Source: Cryptomeria japonica
Taxonomy: Eukaryota; Streptophyta; Pinopsida; Cupressales; Cupressaceae
Assembly: GCF_030272615.1 (NCBI RefSeq)
Contig: NC_081405.1
Span: forward strand, 607,277,677 to 607,341,676
DNA: 64,000 nucleotides
Direction of reading: 5' to 3'
Position 1 is the first letter of the stretch. The number at the start of each line of letters is the position of its first letter. Of this stretch, positions 10,619-23,869 are shown piece after piece. The translations under genes were made by a program, and so were the position numbers. The notes under the pieces are model-generated. The model was not told the DNA's origin and did not search any database. It saw only the letters and a program-made list of their open reading frames with translations.

Positions 10619-13600
10619 ATGTCTGGTAGTGAGTCAGTGGGAGACAACACCGACAACATGGTGACCAATGCAGAGTTAGCAAAGAGGATGGAGGATCAGG
10701 GTGAAGAAAATAGGCTCCTTAGGGAAAGATTACAACAACTTGAAAGAAAGTTGAACCAAGTAGAAGTCAAGACCGAAGAAGTCAGTGAGAGAGTAGAAAG
10801 TGCTGAAGATAAGAAGGAAACCTTAGAGGAAGAAATCCCAGAACCAGATCCAATCTTGGATAAAGAACAAGAAACCTTTTTACAAGCTTTGAAAGCTTTG
10901 ACTGGAAAGGCCCTAGATGGAGTGTCCCTTTTTAGTGGTAAGATGGAACCAGAAGCACTAATGGAGTGGATAGAGGGTCTAGAGAATCACTTTGAATGTG
11001 ATGGCATTACTGAAGCACAAAAAGTGAAGGTAGCCAAATCCAGAATGAGAGGGGCAGCCTTAACTTGGTGGAAATTCATCCAAGAGGAAAGGGTGAAAGA
11101 GGGAAAGAAACCCATAACCACCTGGAAGACAATGGTGACTAAGATCAAAGACACCTACATGCCTGAAGATTATGAAATCCAGTTGCATAGGAAGAGACAA
11201 AACTTGAGACAGAAAGACCTAGACGTCAGTAGTTACATTGAAGAATTCCAAAAACTAAGCCTTAGATCTAAGGTACAAGAAGATGAAAATGTTAGAGTAG
11301 CTAGGTATCTCAATGGGTTAAGATGGAATATTCAGGAAGAGTTAAGCCTATGGTGTCCCAACACATTACAGAAGTGTTATCAGTTAGCATTGAAGGTAGA
11401 AGAGAGAAACAAGAAGAAACAAGAACATAATGGTAGAGGCAGAGGCAGAGGAAACAGAGGCAGTCATAGAGGCAGTTTTGGGGGAAGGTACACAGATCAT
11501 AGGTCCCAGGGAGAGTCTAAGCTTATTGAGAAAAGTGGGGATTCTCAGAGCAGACCCAACTATAGGGGTAGGGGATCAGGCAACCCAGGAAGGGGTAGAT
11601 CTAATGGACCTGGGAGAGGTTCATACTTCTCCACAATGAAGTGTTACAACTGTCAGAAACTAGGCCATCCGGCATATAGATGCCCAGAAAAGCCAAGCTC
11701 ATCTCAAGGAGGTGATAAGAGAGTCCATTTTGTGCAAGAGGAAACCACACCAAACCAAAGGTGTCTACCATCAAAAGAAGGGGAAAACCTCATGATCAGG
11801 AGGATCCTCATGAAAGAGCCATCTCAGAAAGATATGTCTCAAAGGAAAGCTCTTTTCAAGATCAAATGTAAGATCCAAGGAAAGGTGTGCAAAGTTATCA
11901 TTGACTCAGGATCAACTGATAACATCATATCAGAAGAAGCTGCTACAAAACTTCATCTACCTAGAATACAACACAATGAGCCCTACAAGGTCACATGGTT
12001 GGAAAAAGGGCAGCATGTATTGGTGAGTGAACAAACATGGGTAGAGTTTAACATAGGTGAGTACCAAGATAAGATTTTGTGCGATATACTACCTATGGAT
12101 GCTTGTCATTTTCTTTTAGGAAGACCTTGGCAATTTGACAGGAAAGCACAATATGATGGAGAAAAGAACTCATACTCATTTTTCAAGACTGGTATCAACT
12201 ATAAAATTCAGTCCCTTAATGAAGAGAGTGAGGGAAGCAAACCAAAAGTTCCCAACATTTTGTTAGTTGGTGAAAAGGAGTTCATTCATACCCTAAAAGA
12301 AGGTGATGGCATAGGTTTTGCATTAGTAACTAAACCAGTTGATGAAAAGAAAGAAAAGAAGATAGAAATCCCAAATGAGGTGCAGCAACTTCTAGAACAC
12401 TTTAAGTCAATTGTTAATGATGGTCAACCAACCTCTCTACCTCCTCAGAGAGCCATTAGCCACCAGATAGATTTCATCCCAGGTGCATCCTTACCAAACA
12501 AAGCTACTTACAAAATGACACCTGAACAAAATCAGGAAGTGGCAAGACAAATCCAAGAGCTATTAGACCAAGGAATGATTAGAAAAAGTATTAGTCCATG
12601 TGTAGTACCCACAGTGTTAGCACCTAAGAAAGGTGGGGCTTGGAGACTTTGTACAGATTCAAGAGCAATAAACAGGATCACAATTAGGTATAGATTCCCC
12701 ATTCCTAGGATAGAAGATCTTATGGATTGTTTAGGGGGAGCAAAATATTTTAGTAAGATAGCCCTAAAAAGTGGTTATCATCAAATCCGCATCAAAGAGG
12801 GAGATGAATGGAAAATAGCTTTCAAGACAAATGAGGGGTTGTATGAATGGCTAGTCATGCCATTTGGGTTAACAAAGGCACCCAGTACATTCATGAGATT
12901 GATGAATGAGGTGTTACATGACTTCATAGGCAGGTTTGTAGTTGTGTACCTTGATGACATCTTAATTTTCAGTCAAACCAAGGAAGAACACCTCCAACAT
13001 TTGCAGATTGTCTTACAAAGATTGAATGATGAACAACTTACTATCAACCTAGAAAAATGTGATTTCCTTAAGCAAGAGCTGGTCTATTTGGGTTTTGTTG
13101 TTTCAGGGGGTGATTTGAAGATGGATCCAGATAAGGTAGAAGCCATAGTTAATTGGCCAACCCCTAAGAATGCTAGTGATGTCCGGAGTTTTCATGGACT
13201 TGCTCAATTTTATAGGAAGTTCATTAGAGGCTTTAGTGAAATATGTGCACCTATGTTAGAAACCATTAAGGGTGGTGTGAAAGTGAAATTTCAGTGGACA
13301 GAAGCAGCCAACAGGGGATTTGAATTGCTGAAAGTCAGAGTTGCTACCCAACCAGTGTTGATTCTACCTAGTTTTGATAAATTGTTTACCTTAGAGTGTG
13401 ATGCAAGTAATATTGCTATTGGTGCTGTTTTGAGTCAGGATAATAGACCTGTTGCATTTTTCAGTGAAAAGATTAATGATGCTAAGAAGAAATATTCTTC
13501 ATATGATCTTGAAATGTATGCTTTGGTTCAGACACTTAGGAAATGGAGGCGTTACCTTCTTCCTAAAGAATTTGTGGTTTACATTGACAACCAGGCACTT

Positions 13601-15244
13601 AGTTTTCTCAATTCATAGGATAAGCTTAGTCACAGAAATGTTAAATGGGTAGAGTCTTTGCAAGCATATACCTTTACTTTGAAGCATAAGAAAGGACAAT
13701 GCAATAAAGTAGCTGATGCATTGAGTAGAAGGTTACTTACTGTTCAAGAAATTCAGATTAGAAGTATTGGTATAGAATGTTTTAAGGATTTATATCCACA
13801 TGATTCTGATTTTGCTGATATTTACAAGGTGTGTCAATATTTTCAGAATACTTTTCATAGTGAGTATGCTGACTATACTTTGCAGAATGGATTGTTGTTT
13901 AGGGGTGGACAACTGTGTGTGCCAAAAGGTTCAATGAGGGAGAATCTGATACAGGAAAAGAACAATGGTTGCTTGAGTGGTCACTTTGGTCTTAATAAGA
14001 CTTTGGAATTGGTTCAGAGGCACTATTTTTGGCCTAAGATGCAGGTAGATGTCAGGAAATACGTTGAGCAATGCATGGTATGTCAGAAAGCCAAGGGTAC
14101 TAGCACGAATGCTGGTTTGTATCAGCCTCTTCCCATACCTTCTAGGCCTTGGGATTGCATTAGTATGGATTTTGTGGTAGGTTTGCCCAAAACAAAAATA
14201 GGATGTGATAGTATTTTTGTGGTTGTTGACAGATTCAGTAAAATGGCACATTTCATACCTTGTAAAACTACTAATGATGCTAGTCACATTGCTGTTCTTT
14301 TCTTTAAGGAAGTTGTAAGAATTCATGGTTTGCCATCCAGCATTGTATCTGATAGAGATGCTAAGTTTTTGGGTCATTTTTGGAAAACTTTATGGAAGAA
14401 ATTGGGTACTAACTTGTCTTTTGGCTCAGCTTACCATCCCCAGATAGATGGTCAAATAGAAGTGGTGAACAGAACATTGGGTAATCTACTCAGATGTCTT
14501 ACCAAAGAATATGGGCAAAGTTGGGATCAACTCATCCATCAGGCAGAGTTTGCATACAATGACAGTGTAAATAGATCCACTGGTAAGAGCCCATTTTAGA
14601 TTGTTTATGGAATGCATCCTAGAGGTGTTTTTGAGTTAAATGATGTAACTAATTTGCAGCAAGTGAGTGGTACAGCAGAAGATATGGCACAGTCTATGAA
14701 AGAAATTCATGAGCAGGTACAGAAGTCTTTACAAGAAACTACTCAAAAAGTTAAGGAGAGAGTTGATGCTTCAAAAAGAGATGTTCAATTTTCAGTGGGT
14801 GATTATGTGATGGTCCATCTCAACAAGTCATGGTTACAGAAAGGAGTGCCTACTAAGTTGCAAATGAGAAGAGTAGGACCATGCCAAATCTTGGCTAAAT
14901 ATGGCCATAATGCTTACAAAGTTGATTTGCCTAATGAAGTTTCTATGTCTCCTATTTTCAATGTTGCAGATTTGGTGCCATTCAAAGGGGAGCTACCATC
15001 AGATTCACAAAGAGTTTCAGATCTTTCTCATTCCCTTTCAGATCTTTCTCTCCCCTCTTCTTCTACTCCCATTCCTCAGTAGGTACTATACTCAAGAATC
15101 ATCAAAAAGACAAGACACCATACCTACATGGAGCATCTTATCCAGTGGAAGGATAAACTAGTTTCTGAAGCCACATGGATACCTGAAAGTGACTTTCTCA
15201 AAGCTGGAATTCCTCTTTCTTTACTACCCAAAGGAGTCACATGA
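10619..15244 (+). pseudogene. Gypsy gag-pol polyprotein, one frame with three TAG stops
   Basis: A single frame of 1541 codons runs from the ATG 29 bp after the PBS to TGA 15242-15244. Domains in order: N-terminal coiled coil (residues 15-75), retrotransposon Gag (about 105-260), RG-rich tail, CCHC knuckle CYNCQKLGHPAYRC (342-355), aspartic protease DSG at 429, RT with YLDD at 777-780, RNase H from Asp928, integrase HHCC, DDE catalytic core (Asp1184, Asp1245, Glu1281, a D-35-E spacing), GPY/F-like region, and a chromodomain-like tail just before the final stop. In-frame TAGs at 13616 (in RNase H), 14597 (after the integrase core) and 15080 (before the chromodomain) break it. There is no frameshift. 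The first catalytic RT aspartate is replaced by Ala715, so RT would be inactive even without the stops. Confidence 0.93.
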
Positions 15245-15257
15245 CTTCTTTGTCCTT

Positions 15258-15266
15258 AGGGGAGTA
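15258..15266 (+). other. Polypurine tract
   Basis: AGGGGAGTA directly abuts the 3' LTR start, 13 bases after the polyprotein stop. This is the expected plus-strand priming site for gypsy elements. Confidence 0.85.
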
Positions 15267-17866
15267 TGGTGCAGGAGCACCTGAGCACCTGAATGCTCAA
15301 ATCCTAGCAGGTATAACATTTTATTGCAAATTAAGAATGTGTGTTTATTTTTATGCTTCTAGTAGGTTTAATAGGTTTTTTTTGTGGTGTAATAAGGTTT
15401 GGAACTCATTTTGTGAGTTTCCAAGATTTTTTTTGGTTTTTTGCTCAGTAGGCTAAAAATTGTCAATTTTGGGTCCAAATGAGCATTTTTGAATTTTTGA
15501 TGTTGTAAAGCCTTGAAAGGAATTGGAGCATGTTTATTTAGTGTTTCTAAATGATTTTGAGTCATTGGTTTGAGTGCCAAGTCACCGGAAGTCAAAATGC
15601 AATTTTTGAGCAACAAAAAGTTGTCAAAAGTTGTCAAAAAAGTGGTTTTTGGTGGTTTTGGTTAGTTCCAGCCTGTACCTATCCATACAAGGGATTCAAT
15701 AAGTTGGCACATGTATAAAAACCATGTTCCAATCATTGTATGGGTTGTTCATTTTGGAAAATCAAGAAAAATACTTGTTTTTGCTCTTGTTTTCTGTGAG
15801 TTTTAACTAGTTTTCTGCACTTTTTAGAGTACAATCCGTACCATGGCTCCATGAGTCTGTACTGAACCTATTTTTGATTGATGTGATATCCTTTTATGTT
15901 CTAGTAGTGATCTCTGATCTTTTCTTGGGGTTTGGAACAAGTTTTGTTTGAAGTGCTCTTGAGAAAGGCATTGTTTTGTGGTTCCAATGGAAGACCATTC
16001 ATGATCCAACTAATTTCTTCAAAGACTCTTCATCCATGGCTTTGAGGGAATTTGTTGGATCTGTACATACTGTACCATACATCCATTTTCCTTTTCTAGC
16101 AATGCACAAGTGTTTGTAAGCCCATGGCAAGTGTGTGAAGTGAGCAACTTGGCTTGGGTATTCTCAAATTTGTTTGAATGGTACTTTGCTGTTCATAGCA
16201 CTGTACCTTGAAATGTTGAAGAAGAATCAAGTTGGCAAGAGTCAGAATTGTAATTTACCATCCTTGTCTCTCTCATGACTTGGTTGGATGCAAGAGGCAA
16301 AGGTGAAAAATGGACTGCAAAACAGTGAGTCACTGTTTCATTGTCAGATCCTCATTGCCAACCTCTCTAAATAGATAGTATGGAATGATGTATTCCTCTT
16401 TCTTGCATCATGAAAATGTATTTGCAAGTGGTTTGAATGTTTAGATGACAAGTTACACAAGTTGTTTGTAAAGGACCTAAATAAGGATCCTAAAACAGTG
16501 TGCTCTTTGTCACAGTCATATAATGTTGTCATACTTTGTGGCACCCTTTTGAATGTTCAAACTTACAAGCCTTTGGAGAGGTTATGTGCATTATTATATC
16601 ATGCCATTAACACCTATTTTCAGGTCAGAGACAGAGTGAAGGAGTAATAAAAACCAAGAAAGACAGTTGTATCAGTTTAATGCAGTCAAAGTGCAGTGTA
16701 GGCGGATGAAGGAATAACAGTCACAATAAAACTCTTTTCCTAATTGTATTGCAGGGTGTTACAAGTTCTAACAAGGCATTTTTGCTTCTATATTTGTTAA
16801 ACCTTCATTGTATTTGCTTAACCAATGTTGGAAATGCATGTAAAACCTTGAAAAGCTGCTGTCCCAGTCATCTAGACTGTTATTTTTGTGTAAGGGCAGC
16901 AGTATGACACTTGTTTGATATAATGACAGTAGTCTAAGATAAGTTTTGAATCTTTGGAAGTGTTTGGAATATGTCAAAGCAAGGTGTGAACATTTAACTT
17001 GGGTCTAGCATCATGGCGGAAACCTTTAATTTTCAAACCCTCACCAAAACTCTTAAAAACCCTTGAAAAGTGCCTATTTTGTGGGACAACACTCAAACAG
17101 TCCATACAGTACTTGCCATAGCAAAAATCCTTGAGATTTCAACATCAAATGACCACATCTCCAAGGGTTTTCCATGAAGTTTAGCAGGTTGAGCAGGGTG
17201 AGCAAATTTCATTAAAAATTAGGGCTAATTCTAGTAGCCTTTTTGGAGCAAATTTGATCAATTCATGAAATCAGTAAGGAAAGGGAAGCAATTGGTTGTT
17301 TCAAATCATAAAAATTGATGAGTAGAGACCTGAGACACCCTACTACAATATCCAAAGCATTGTATTGAGCCATTTGAACAAATTGACCTTTTGCACCTAG
17401 AAAGTTGCTTTGAGTAACCCTATGTTCTTTGCATCCAATTGAGAAATTTCCATTCTTGAGAAGTGAAGGACAATCATCATACCTTGCAGACCTGTCCAGA
17501 TGCTCAATCAATAGATTAATATGATTGAAATCCTTAAAGGAGAAAATAAGATTAGGTAAACCATGGTTCTCCAATAGTTGCCCATTCCGGGAAGAGAGGA
17601 GATTCAGCCAGTTGGACAACCAAACTTGTTCATTTTTGGTGACACTCAAGAGGACCTCATTTCAGACTTGAATGCCCTAGCATGGAAGGTAAGGAGGAGT
17701 GATGTCCAATACAATAGGGTGCAAGCAGTGTTGAATAGAGAGGAGGAGATATGAGAAAGGTTTAGAAGAATCCCATTTGTGCCTAGGGATTGATTTGGGA
17801 AGAACATTGAGAACAAAAGCCCACCAACCTCAAAGAAGACTAACCTTCTACCATCCCTCCTCATCA
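15267..17866 (+). repeat. 3' LTR of gypsy element (2600 bp)
   Basis: It matches the 5' LTR over its whole length with about 2% substitutions by eye and starts TGGTGCAGGAGCACC. The TATA-like TATAAAAA lies at 15714-15721. The end CTCCTCATCA abuts the TATAC target duplication. Confidence 0.95.
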
Positions 17867-17871
17867 TATAC

Positions 17872-19420
17872 CCTAATCGGTAAGTTTTAGAATTTTACTC
17901 GTGATATCTCTAAACTTTTTGCTTAGATTCAATCGGTTTGGTCAAGGGTTCTACAAGTCTTTTATATAGATGGGGGGAATGGTTTCTTTGTGGTTATCTT
18001 TTTCGATCATAGTCTAGGGATCTACCTCAAAAATTGAAGTCCCATTTTTTCATGGGTTTTGGCGTTTTCACTCAAAAATGGTTTCTGAATTTTGACTCTG
18101 CTTTTGCTATGGCCAAATTTGTGTCGTTCTAGTTCTCTTTTTGGTCTCTCCCTCTTGAATACAAGGATTTGGAAATTGTTTAGATGCTCGCTAATAAAAT
18201 TGGTATTTCTATTAAACACGATCTCTACCCTTTTTAGTTTACTCATCTCTCTGTGTGGGTCTATGTTCTAATAGATCTTTCGAAGCCATTTACTCAGAAG
18301 ATATCCTTCAATCTAAGTTTGGTTCTTATTCCCAGCTCTTGCTCTAGGAGGATCCTCATAAAGTGGCAATTAATTCTAATAGGATGGGTCATTTCACAAC
18401 AAAATCTTTGTCATGTCCTTAAAATATAATTAGGGTATATGAAGATGCATCCTCTGATCCGAAGCGGTGTTCTTTGTCTAGAAAATCAGCTAGAATTTTT
18501 AAATCCAATCCCTTAGTGGCACATGATGTTGTCAATGGTATGGGTTGTTCCTTCCCCCCTCCCCCTGCCTTGGTTGATATTTATTTAGCACCTTTGCAAG
18601 TGTTCTCTCAGAGCTCTTTTGGGGGTGTGCAGGTTGTTGTGACTTTGTTTCTCAACCATTGTAATTCCTCATGCGTCCCTTGTGACCTGTAGGCTTCAAT
18701 CTCTCTTTCTATCTTTTAGCTTAAGGGGTTTTCTATGGGAAGGGCCATATCCTCCCTCTCCCATCTGGCTAAAGGTCCTCATAAAATTATTGTTTCCTCT
18801 CCTCCTTTGTATCTATGTAATTGGAGCCTCACATTTCCCAAGGATGCCTCTAAGAGGTCTTCTTTGGTATGAGATCTTGAAGAGATAAGAGAAGCATTTG
18901 TAGTAGGGGATTTGGATTTTTAAGTGGAGGAAATGATACTTAAAGTGTGTTCTCAAAGAGTGAATGAGATTATAGAGGAAGTTGAACTAGAAGATGATGA
19001 CATGTTTTAGGATGTCTCTTCAGATGAGAATTCCATGTCTTCATAGCATTCCCTTCTTAGAGATGGTTATTTCCAATATCATTTATTGACCCCCTCCTCT
19101 TTAGATTTGGTTGGCTTTGAGAAATTCGCTTCTTCTCCCCCACCTATTTGTCTCCCTCAGGTTCCAATGGTATAGTAAATTCTATTAGAGGCATGCCTAA
19201 ATGAGTCCTTTGATATTCCCTAGCCAAAATTTTTGATTTTACAAACCCCCCTAGCTGATTCCTTTAGAAGTCCTATCAAAATCCAGAAAGCTTAGAAGTC
19301 TAAAGGTAGTAGGAAATTGAAGAATTGTAAAACAGTGGATGAAATTAGAGTAGGCATTCAAGCTACCTTGGAGGATAATACAAGGCCATGGATAACTTTT
19401 TATTCTCCACGAGTGCAATG
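17872..19420 (+). pseudogene. Degenerate 5' part of a LINE (possible ORF1)
   Basis: This stretch precedes a clear LINE ORF2 on the same strand, and short coding-like pieces recur in it. One near 18235-18300 (HLSVWVYVLIDLSKPF) resembles the DUF4283-type WV-R-P segment of plant LINE ORF1. Others near 18480-18900 and 18920-19100 are acidic or proline-rich. Many stops and frame changes are present, and no zinc knuckle was found. The assignment rests mainly on position. Confidence 0.35.
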
Positions 19421-21140
19421 AGGATCATTTCATGAATGTTAGGAGCTTGAATGCCCCTAATAAAGGTTCCCTCATAAATTCCAAGTTGGATTATTTTGTT
19501 GCTGATATCATCTTATTACAAGAAATGATTTTTTTTAGAACAAGAATCAGGGCAACCATTTTCCACATGGAGAAATTGGGGGTTTGTGGCTTTTCCATCA
19601 ATTGTGGAATCATATGGCCTTGCCATTCTATGAAATAAGATACATATTTAGGTCCATAAGTTGTACGAAAATGATAACTTCATTCATGGCAAAATCATTT
19701 TTTCTAGCATTTCATTCCATTTTCTAAACATTTATAGTCCTACTTCCATGGTGGGGAAGAAAAAATTATGGGATCTTCTTTCTATTACCTTAGATTCTTT
19801 CCTCGAGGAGCTCTTAATTTTAGAAGGGGATTTTAATGCAATTCCATCAACCAGAGATAAATCTAGATGGATAGTGCCACCCATATTTTTAATGGAGAAT
19901 TTCAATGGCTTTGCACTTAATAATGGTCAAAAGATTGGATCCCTTATAATTGCAATGTTACCTAGACCAATGGAAGAAGATTTTTTTTTAAAAATATTGG
20001 AAAGGTTGGATAGGTTTTTCTCAAATCCAGTCTGGTTGTCAAAATTTGGGTCTTGTTTAACCCTTATCCTCCCATTCTTTGGTTTAGATTATTTTGGATT
20101 TGAATTGGAATCGGTTTTTGAATCCCTTCTACCCAAGTCTAAATCTTCATTCAAATTCCAACATACATGGTTTAGAGACCTGTATTTTAATTTCACTTCT
20201 TCAAGAGTGGTGGAAAAGTGCACCTTTTTCTCCAAGGTTAGTAATGTTTCATCTTTCCAAAAAACTTCAGCATATCAAGCGAGAAATCAGAAAATGGAAT
20301 GCTAGGGACTTCAAAAGTATATTTGCATCAAAATGAGCACTTCAAGGTCAACTTAATGAAATTAATGATTTGATTATCATTAATGGTATTGATGAGGATT
20401 CTTATTCGAAGTAAACATGTCTTCAACTTCATCTTGAAGAAGTATTAAAAAGGGAGGAGATTTATTAGAGGTAGAAATCAAGGGAACTCTGTCTTAAAGA
20501 AGGTGACAAAAAAACAATTTTTTTCATTCTTTGGCCTCCATGAGGAAGGTTTATAATTTTATTTTCTAGATTAGGGACTCTATAGGTTGGGTCTTACATG
20601 ATATTGACAAGATCCAACAAGAGACTGTTATCTTCTTTTCTAATCTATTAATTGTACCCAAAACTAATTTCCCACTGGATTCTCAAGAGATCCTAGATTG
20701 TATTCCCTCTGTTATATTTCAAGAAGACAATCTTTATTTGCTTAAACCCTTCTCTTTAGAAGAAGTGAAAAAGGTAGGTTTCTCTATGTAGCCTGATAAA
20801 TCCCCAAGCCCTGATGGATTCATTACGTTGTTCTTTAAAAAATGTTGGCATTTTGTGGGGAGGTATCTTTGGCTAGCTATCAAAGAATCAAGGCGATATG
20901 GCAATATCCTCAATCAATTTAATGCCAATCTTATTGACCTCATTCGAGACCAGCTTCTTTTGCAGATTTTAGGCCTATTTCTCTCTGCAACACCATGTAC
21001 AAGATGTTGACAAAGGCAATCTCATTGAGGCTGGCTAAGCTTATTCCCAAATTTGTCTCAAAAGAACAAGGAGGTTTTATCTTAGGTAAAGAGACATCAG
21101 AGGGAGAACTGATTGCATGTGATCCATTCAATTGACCAAT
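19420..21140 (+). pseudogene. LINE ORF2 remnant: endonuclease and partial RT
   Basis: The frame opens near 19420 with the plant L1-type apurinic endonuclease start (VRSLNAPNKGSL, then IILLQEM). It continues with FLNIYSPTSM and GDFNAIPSTRDKSR around 19720-19860. Later pieces read SLEEVKKVGF, then a PDKSPSPDGFITLFF segment near 20790-20835 and RPISLCNTMYKML near 20970-21010, which mark the start of the reverse transcriptase. There are many frameshifts and stops. The element is lost after about 21140, before the RT catalytic DD, so it is a 3'-truncated or disrupted copy. In intact LINEs this protein nicks DNA and copies the RNA at the target. Confidence 0.82.
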
Positions 21141-21424
21141 TCAAATCACAAGTGATGATTTGTTGGAAGAATGTAGCCAATATGTGCTCGAGAGATATTT
21201 GAGAGACGTGTTGTCATTGATGTCAACATATTTCTCTGCTTGAGATAGTGATGCAATGAAGTTCAGTGAGTTAGTTTGTTCAGTATGATGAAGATCAAAG
21301 TTTACGAATTCAAGGGTTTTTAGAGGGTTGTTTGTAGTTGATTCAGTTCAATTTTTAGAGGTCCGCATGAAGGTTTGGTTGAGTTATGGGTATTTGTGTT
21401 GTGGCTAGTTTTTCAGTTATATCA

Positions 21425-23305
21425 TGATACACATGATAATCATATTCAGTACATTAGGTCTCCATCATATCTATATATGTCCCTCTCAAAACAACTAACA
21501 TATATAATGCTTGTGCTCATGAGAACTTGATTAACAAATAAATAGAAGAGTAACATGCTGATCAAATTACTTCTGAAGAAGGATATTGTATCCTTAGATA
21601 ATGATATATAGTCACGTTTCATAGTTGATGGGTTCCAACAAACTCCCCATAACAAAATTGAACGGTATAGACATTCTTAAACGTCCTGAAATTGCTAAGT
21701 GCACCGATCAAGATCCTAAAGATTTAATGCCATGTGAATTGCATGAATCAATCTCACAAGATGTTAATGTCATCCACGCTAAGCAAATTCGTTGCTCAAG
21801 GAAATTTCGTCCACAGAAAATAACATAGAAAAGACTTTCAAGTCGATTTGAGGAAGATCAACCAAAATGCATTCTACCTTCTGCCGAGGAAATAAAGCTG
21901 TGGGCTCATAAAATAAGGCCGAGAACTTCATCTGATGAAACCTATATCTACAATTAAACCTATTTCTACCACAACTTCTACGTTGTTTCATTACTAAATC
22001 TACAATTTATCGTATATTTATATGAACTTGGACTGATATTCGCTCTAGGAATTTCAGCGATTTCTCATGATCGAATCACACGACTGTTGCGTTAATTACC
22101 TTTGTCTCTCTCCCTTGGTTGAGATTTCCTTCTCTCAATAAGCTCTGCGACATTAGATGCAATTTTCTCTAGCAGCTCTCTTTGCTCTCTACAATGCACA
22201 GTAAATGTCATATTCAATTTTATACGCACACTATTAGTTATAAGTAAAGCGATGGTCAAGATGTGGCAGGAAATTGATTTAAAACCTAAATTTAAATTGA
22301 ATAATTAATCTCGTTATCTAAGATTATGTGCTAGAGAAAAAATGTTTTAAAATCCACAGAAAACTAAGACAGTAGCAAATTTCTCTCCTCACATTTGAGG
22401 TATCAAAAGAAATTGATGGCAACATGGTACATGCTGTTTTTACAGGGTTTAGATCACATCGAGTCTTGGTTTTCCCATTACATCTGATTAAAGTTTAACA
22501 TAAATTTCATTAACTGAAATAAACAAGCAATGTATCTTTTTCATCAAATTGTAACAAAAAATTTAAGAGAGGTTTGAAGGACCCTTAACACATGTATGGA
22601 ACTTTTGAAGTGGCAAATGGTCCAAATTCACCATGCCAAATACAAAATTCAGATAGAAAAATTGGTCTATAAAAAACTCAGGAATGGTCAAATGAAGAAA
22701 TTGACAATAAGGCTTGAAAGATAACCTAAAGGAGATGATGGATTACTATAGGGATTCAGTAAAGAACATGACACTCACGAATTAGGCTTTACAACAGGAG
22801 GTAGAGGACCATAAAGAGAAGAAAAGAAGAAGTGATATTGTGTCTACGGCTCAGAGTAGCCTCGCGCAACAAGGACATAAAAAACAAAAGTACCGAGTTG
22901 ACTCCGCATAATTAACAGAAATCATGGCTGAAATTTTCTAGAGATGCGGAGTAAATAGCGTCCTCTATTGACTGAGGTATGCTGTTCCCAACTTGGATTG
23001 ATTTCTTGTCAAAGAAGACCTTCAATCTCTTATTCTCAAGATTATGAAAGATCAAGCTTGCTACGGTTTATTTCACCTCTGCACCACGATGGTTAAGGAA
23101 TACGTCATATTTTGGAACAGAGGAAGAGATGAGGGGAGAAAATTTGGGTTTATTGTAAGAATGCATGGAAGTGAGAGTAAGGCACCGATACGGGCAACAC
23201 AGAGAGAGAAGACTGATTATTTGCATGACAGCAAGGTGAGAGAGGCAGATTGCAGTTATATAGACCAGGGACTATTATTCTCAAGGCTTCTGCGTGCACA
23301 ATGTA
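21425..23305. repeat. Dispersed repeat family R, copy 1
   Basis: Parts of this sequence recur at 29705-30930 (same orientation), 46855-47165 (same), 24715-24850 (same, short) and 50930-51420 (inverted). Shared landmarks include CACATGATAATCATATTCAG (21428), TGGGTTCCAACAAACTCCCC (about 21630), CTCCTCACATTTGAGGTATC (about 22385), and on the minus strand GGTCTATATAACTG (about 23262). No protein is evident. The 88-codon frame at 23044-23310 has no recognisable domain. The identity of the family is unknown to me. Confidence 0.7.
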
Positions 23306-23488
23306 AATAGAACTCAACTCTTTAAAAATTTGATTCATATACAAAGTATTTTGACTAAAAGGTCATGCACAGTTTGCATGGTTTTTGAAGTCTAACCGAA
23401 GTCTGAATAACCATGATGTTTTTATCTGTCAATATTCATTGAATATAGTTAAGTAATGAAAAATGAATTATGGCTATTTTTTTAAAGA

Positions 23489-23493
<5 letters not shown>

Positions 23494-23522
<29 letters not shown>
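23494..23522. repeat. (TA)n microsatellite
   Basis: About 14 uninterrupted TA units. Confidence 0.9.
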
Positions 23523-23526
<4 letters not shown>

Positions 23527-23869
23527 GTGAATAACACAATTAAAAAACTTGATATTACAAATATTTATAAAAAACATCGAAATCAAATTTCAAAGAGTTC
23601 AAATAAAAAATATATAAAAATAGTTGTTAAGATAGTAACAATAATAGTAATAAGGGAGGAGGAGGTCTTTTATTTTTATATTTATCATAGCATATTGATA
23701 TCTTATATTTGTGCAAAATTGTTCTACTTGTAAAATTTCTACTTGTAAAATTCCTTGATTATGTAGGCCTAATCCTTTTCCTTTACATTCTATGATTTTG
23801 TATATTTCCTTTTCAATGAGATATTTATTATTCTGGAAGAATGATAATGAACCATTGTGTAGTTAAAAT

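Larger units (their letters stand above)
7963..17866 (+). mobile_element. Full-length Ty3/gypsy chromovirus-type LTR retrotransposon
   Basis: The element runs TG...CA and is flanked by a perfect 5-bp target duplication TATAC (7958-7962 and 17867-17871). Order: 5' LTR 7963-10573, PBS 10577-10589, gag-pol 10619-15244, PPT 15258-15266, 3' LTR 15267-17866. Integrase follows RT/RNase H, and a chromodomain-like tail follows the integrase GPY/F region, which places it among chromoviruses. LTRs of 2.6 kb would fit the Tekay/Del group (inference). The LTRs differ at roughly 50 positions by eye (about 2%) plus one 11-bp unit, so insertion is fairly recent on a plant scale. It is non-autonomous: see the gag-pol entry. 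Confidence 0.95.
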
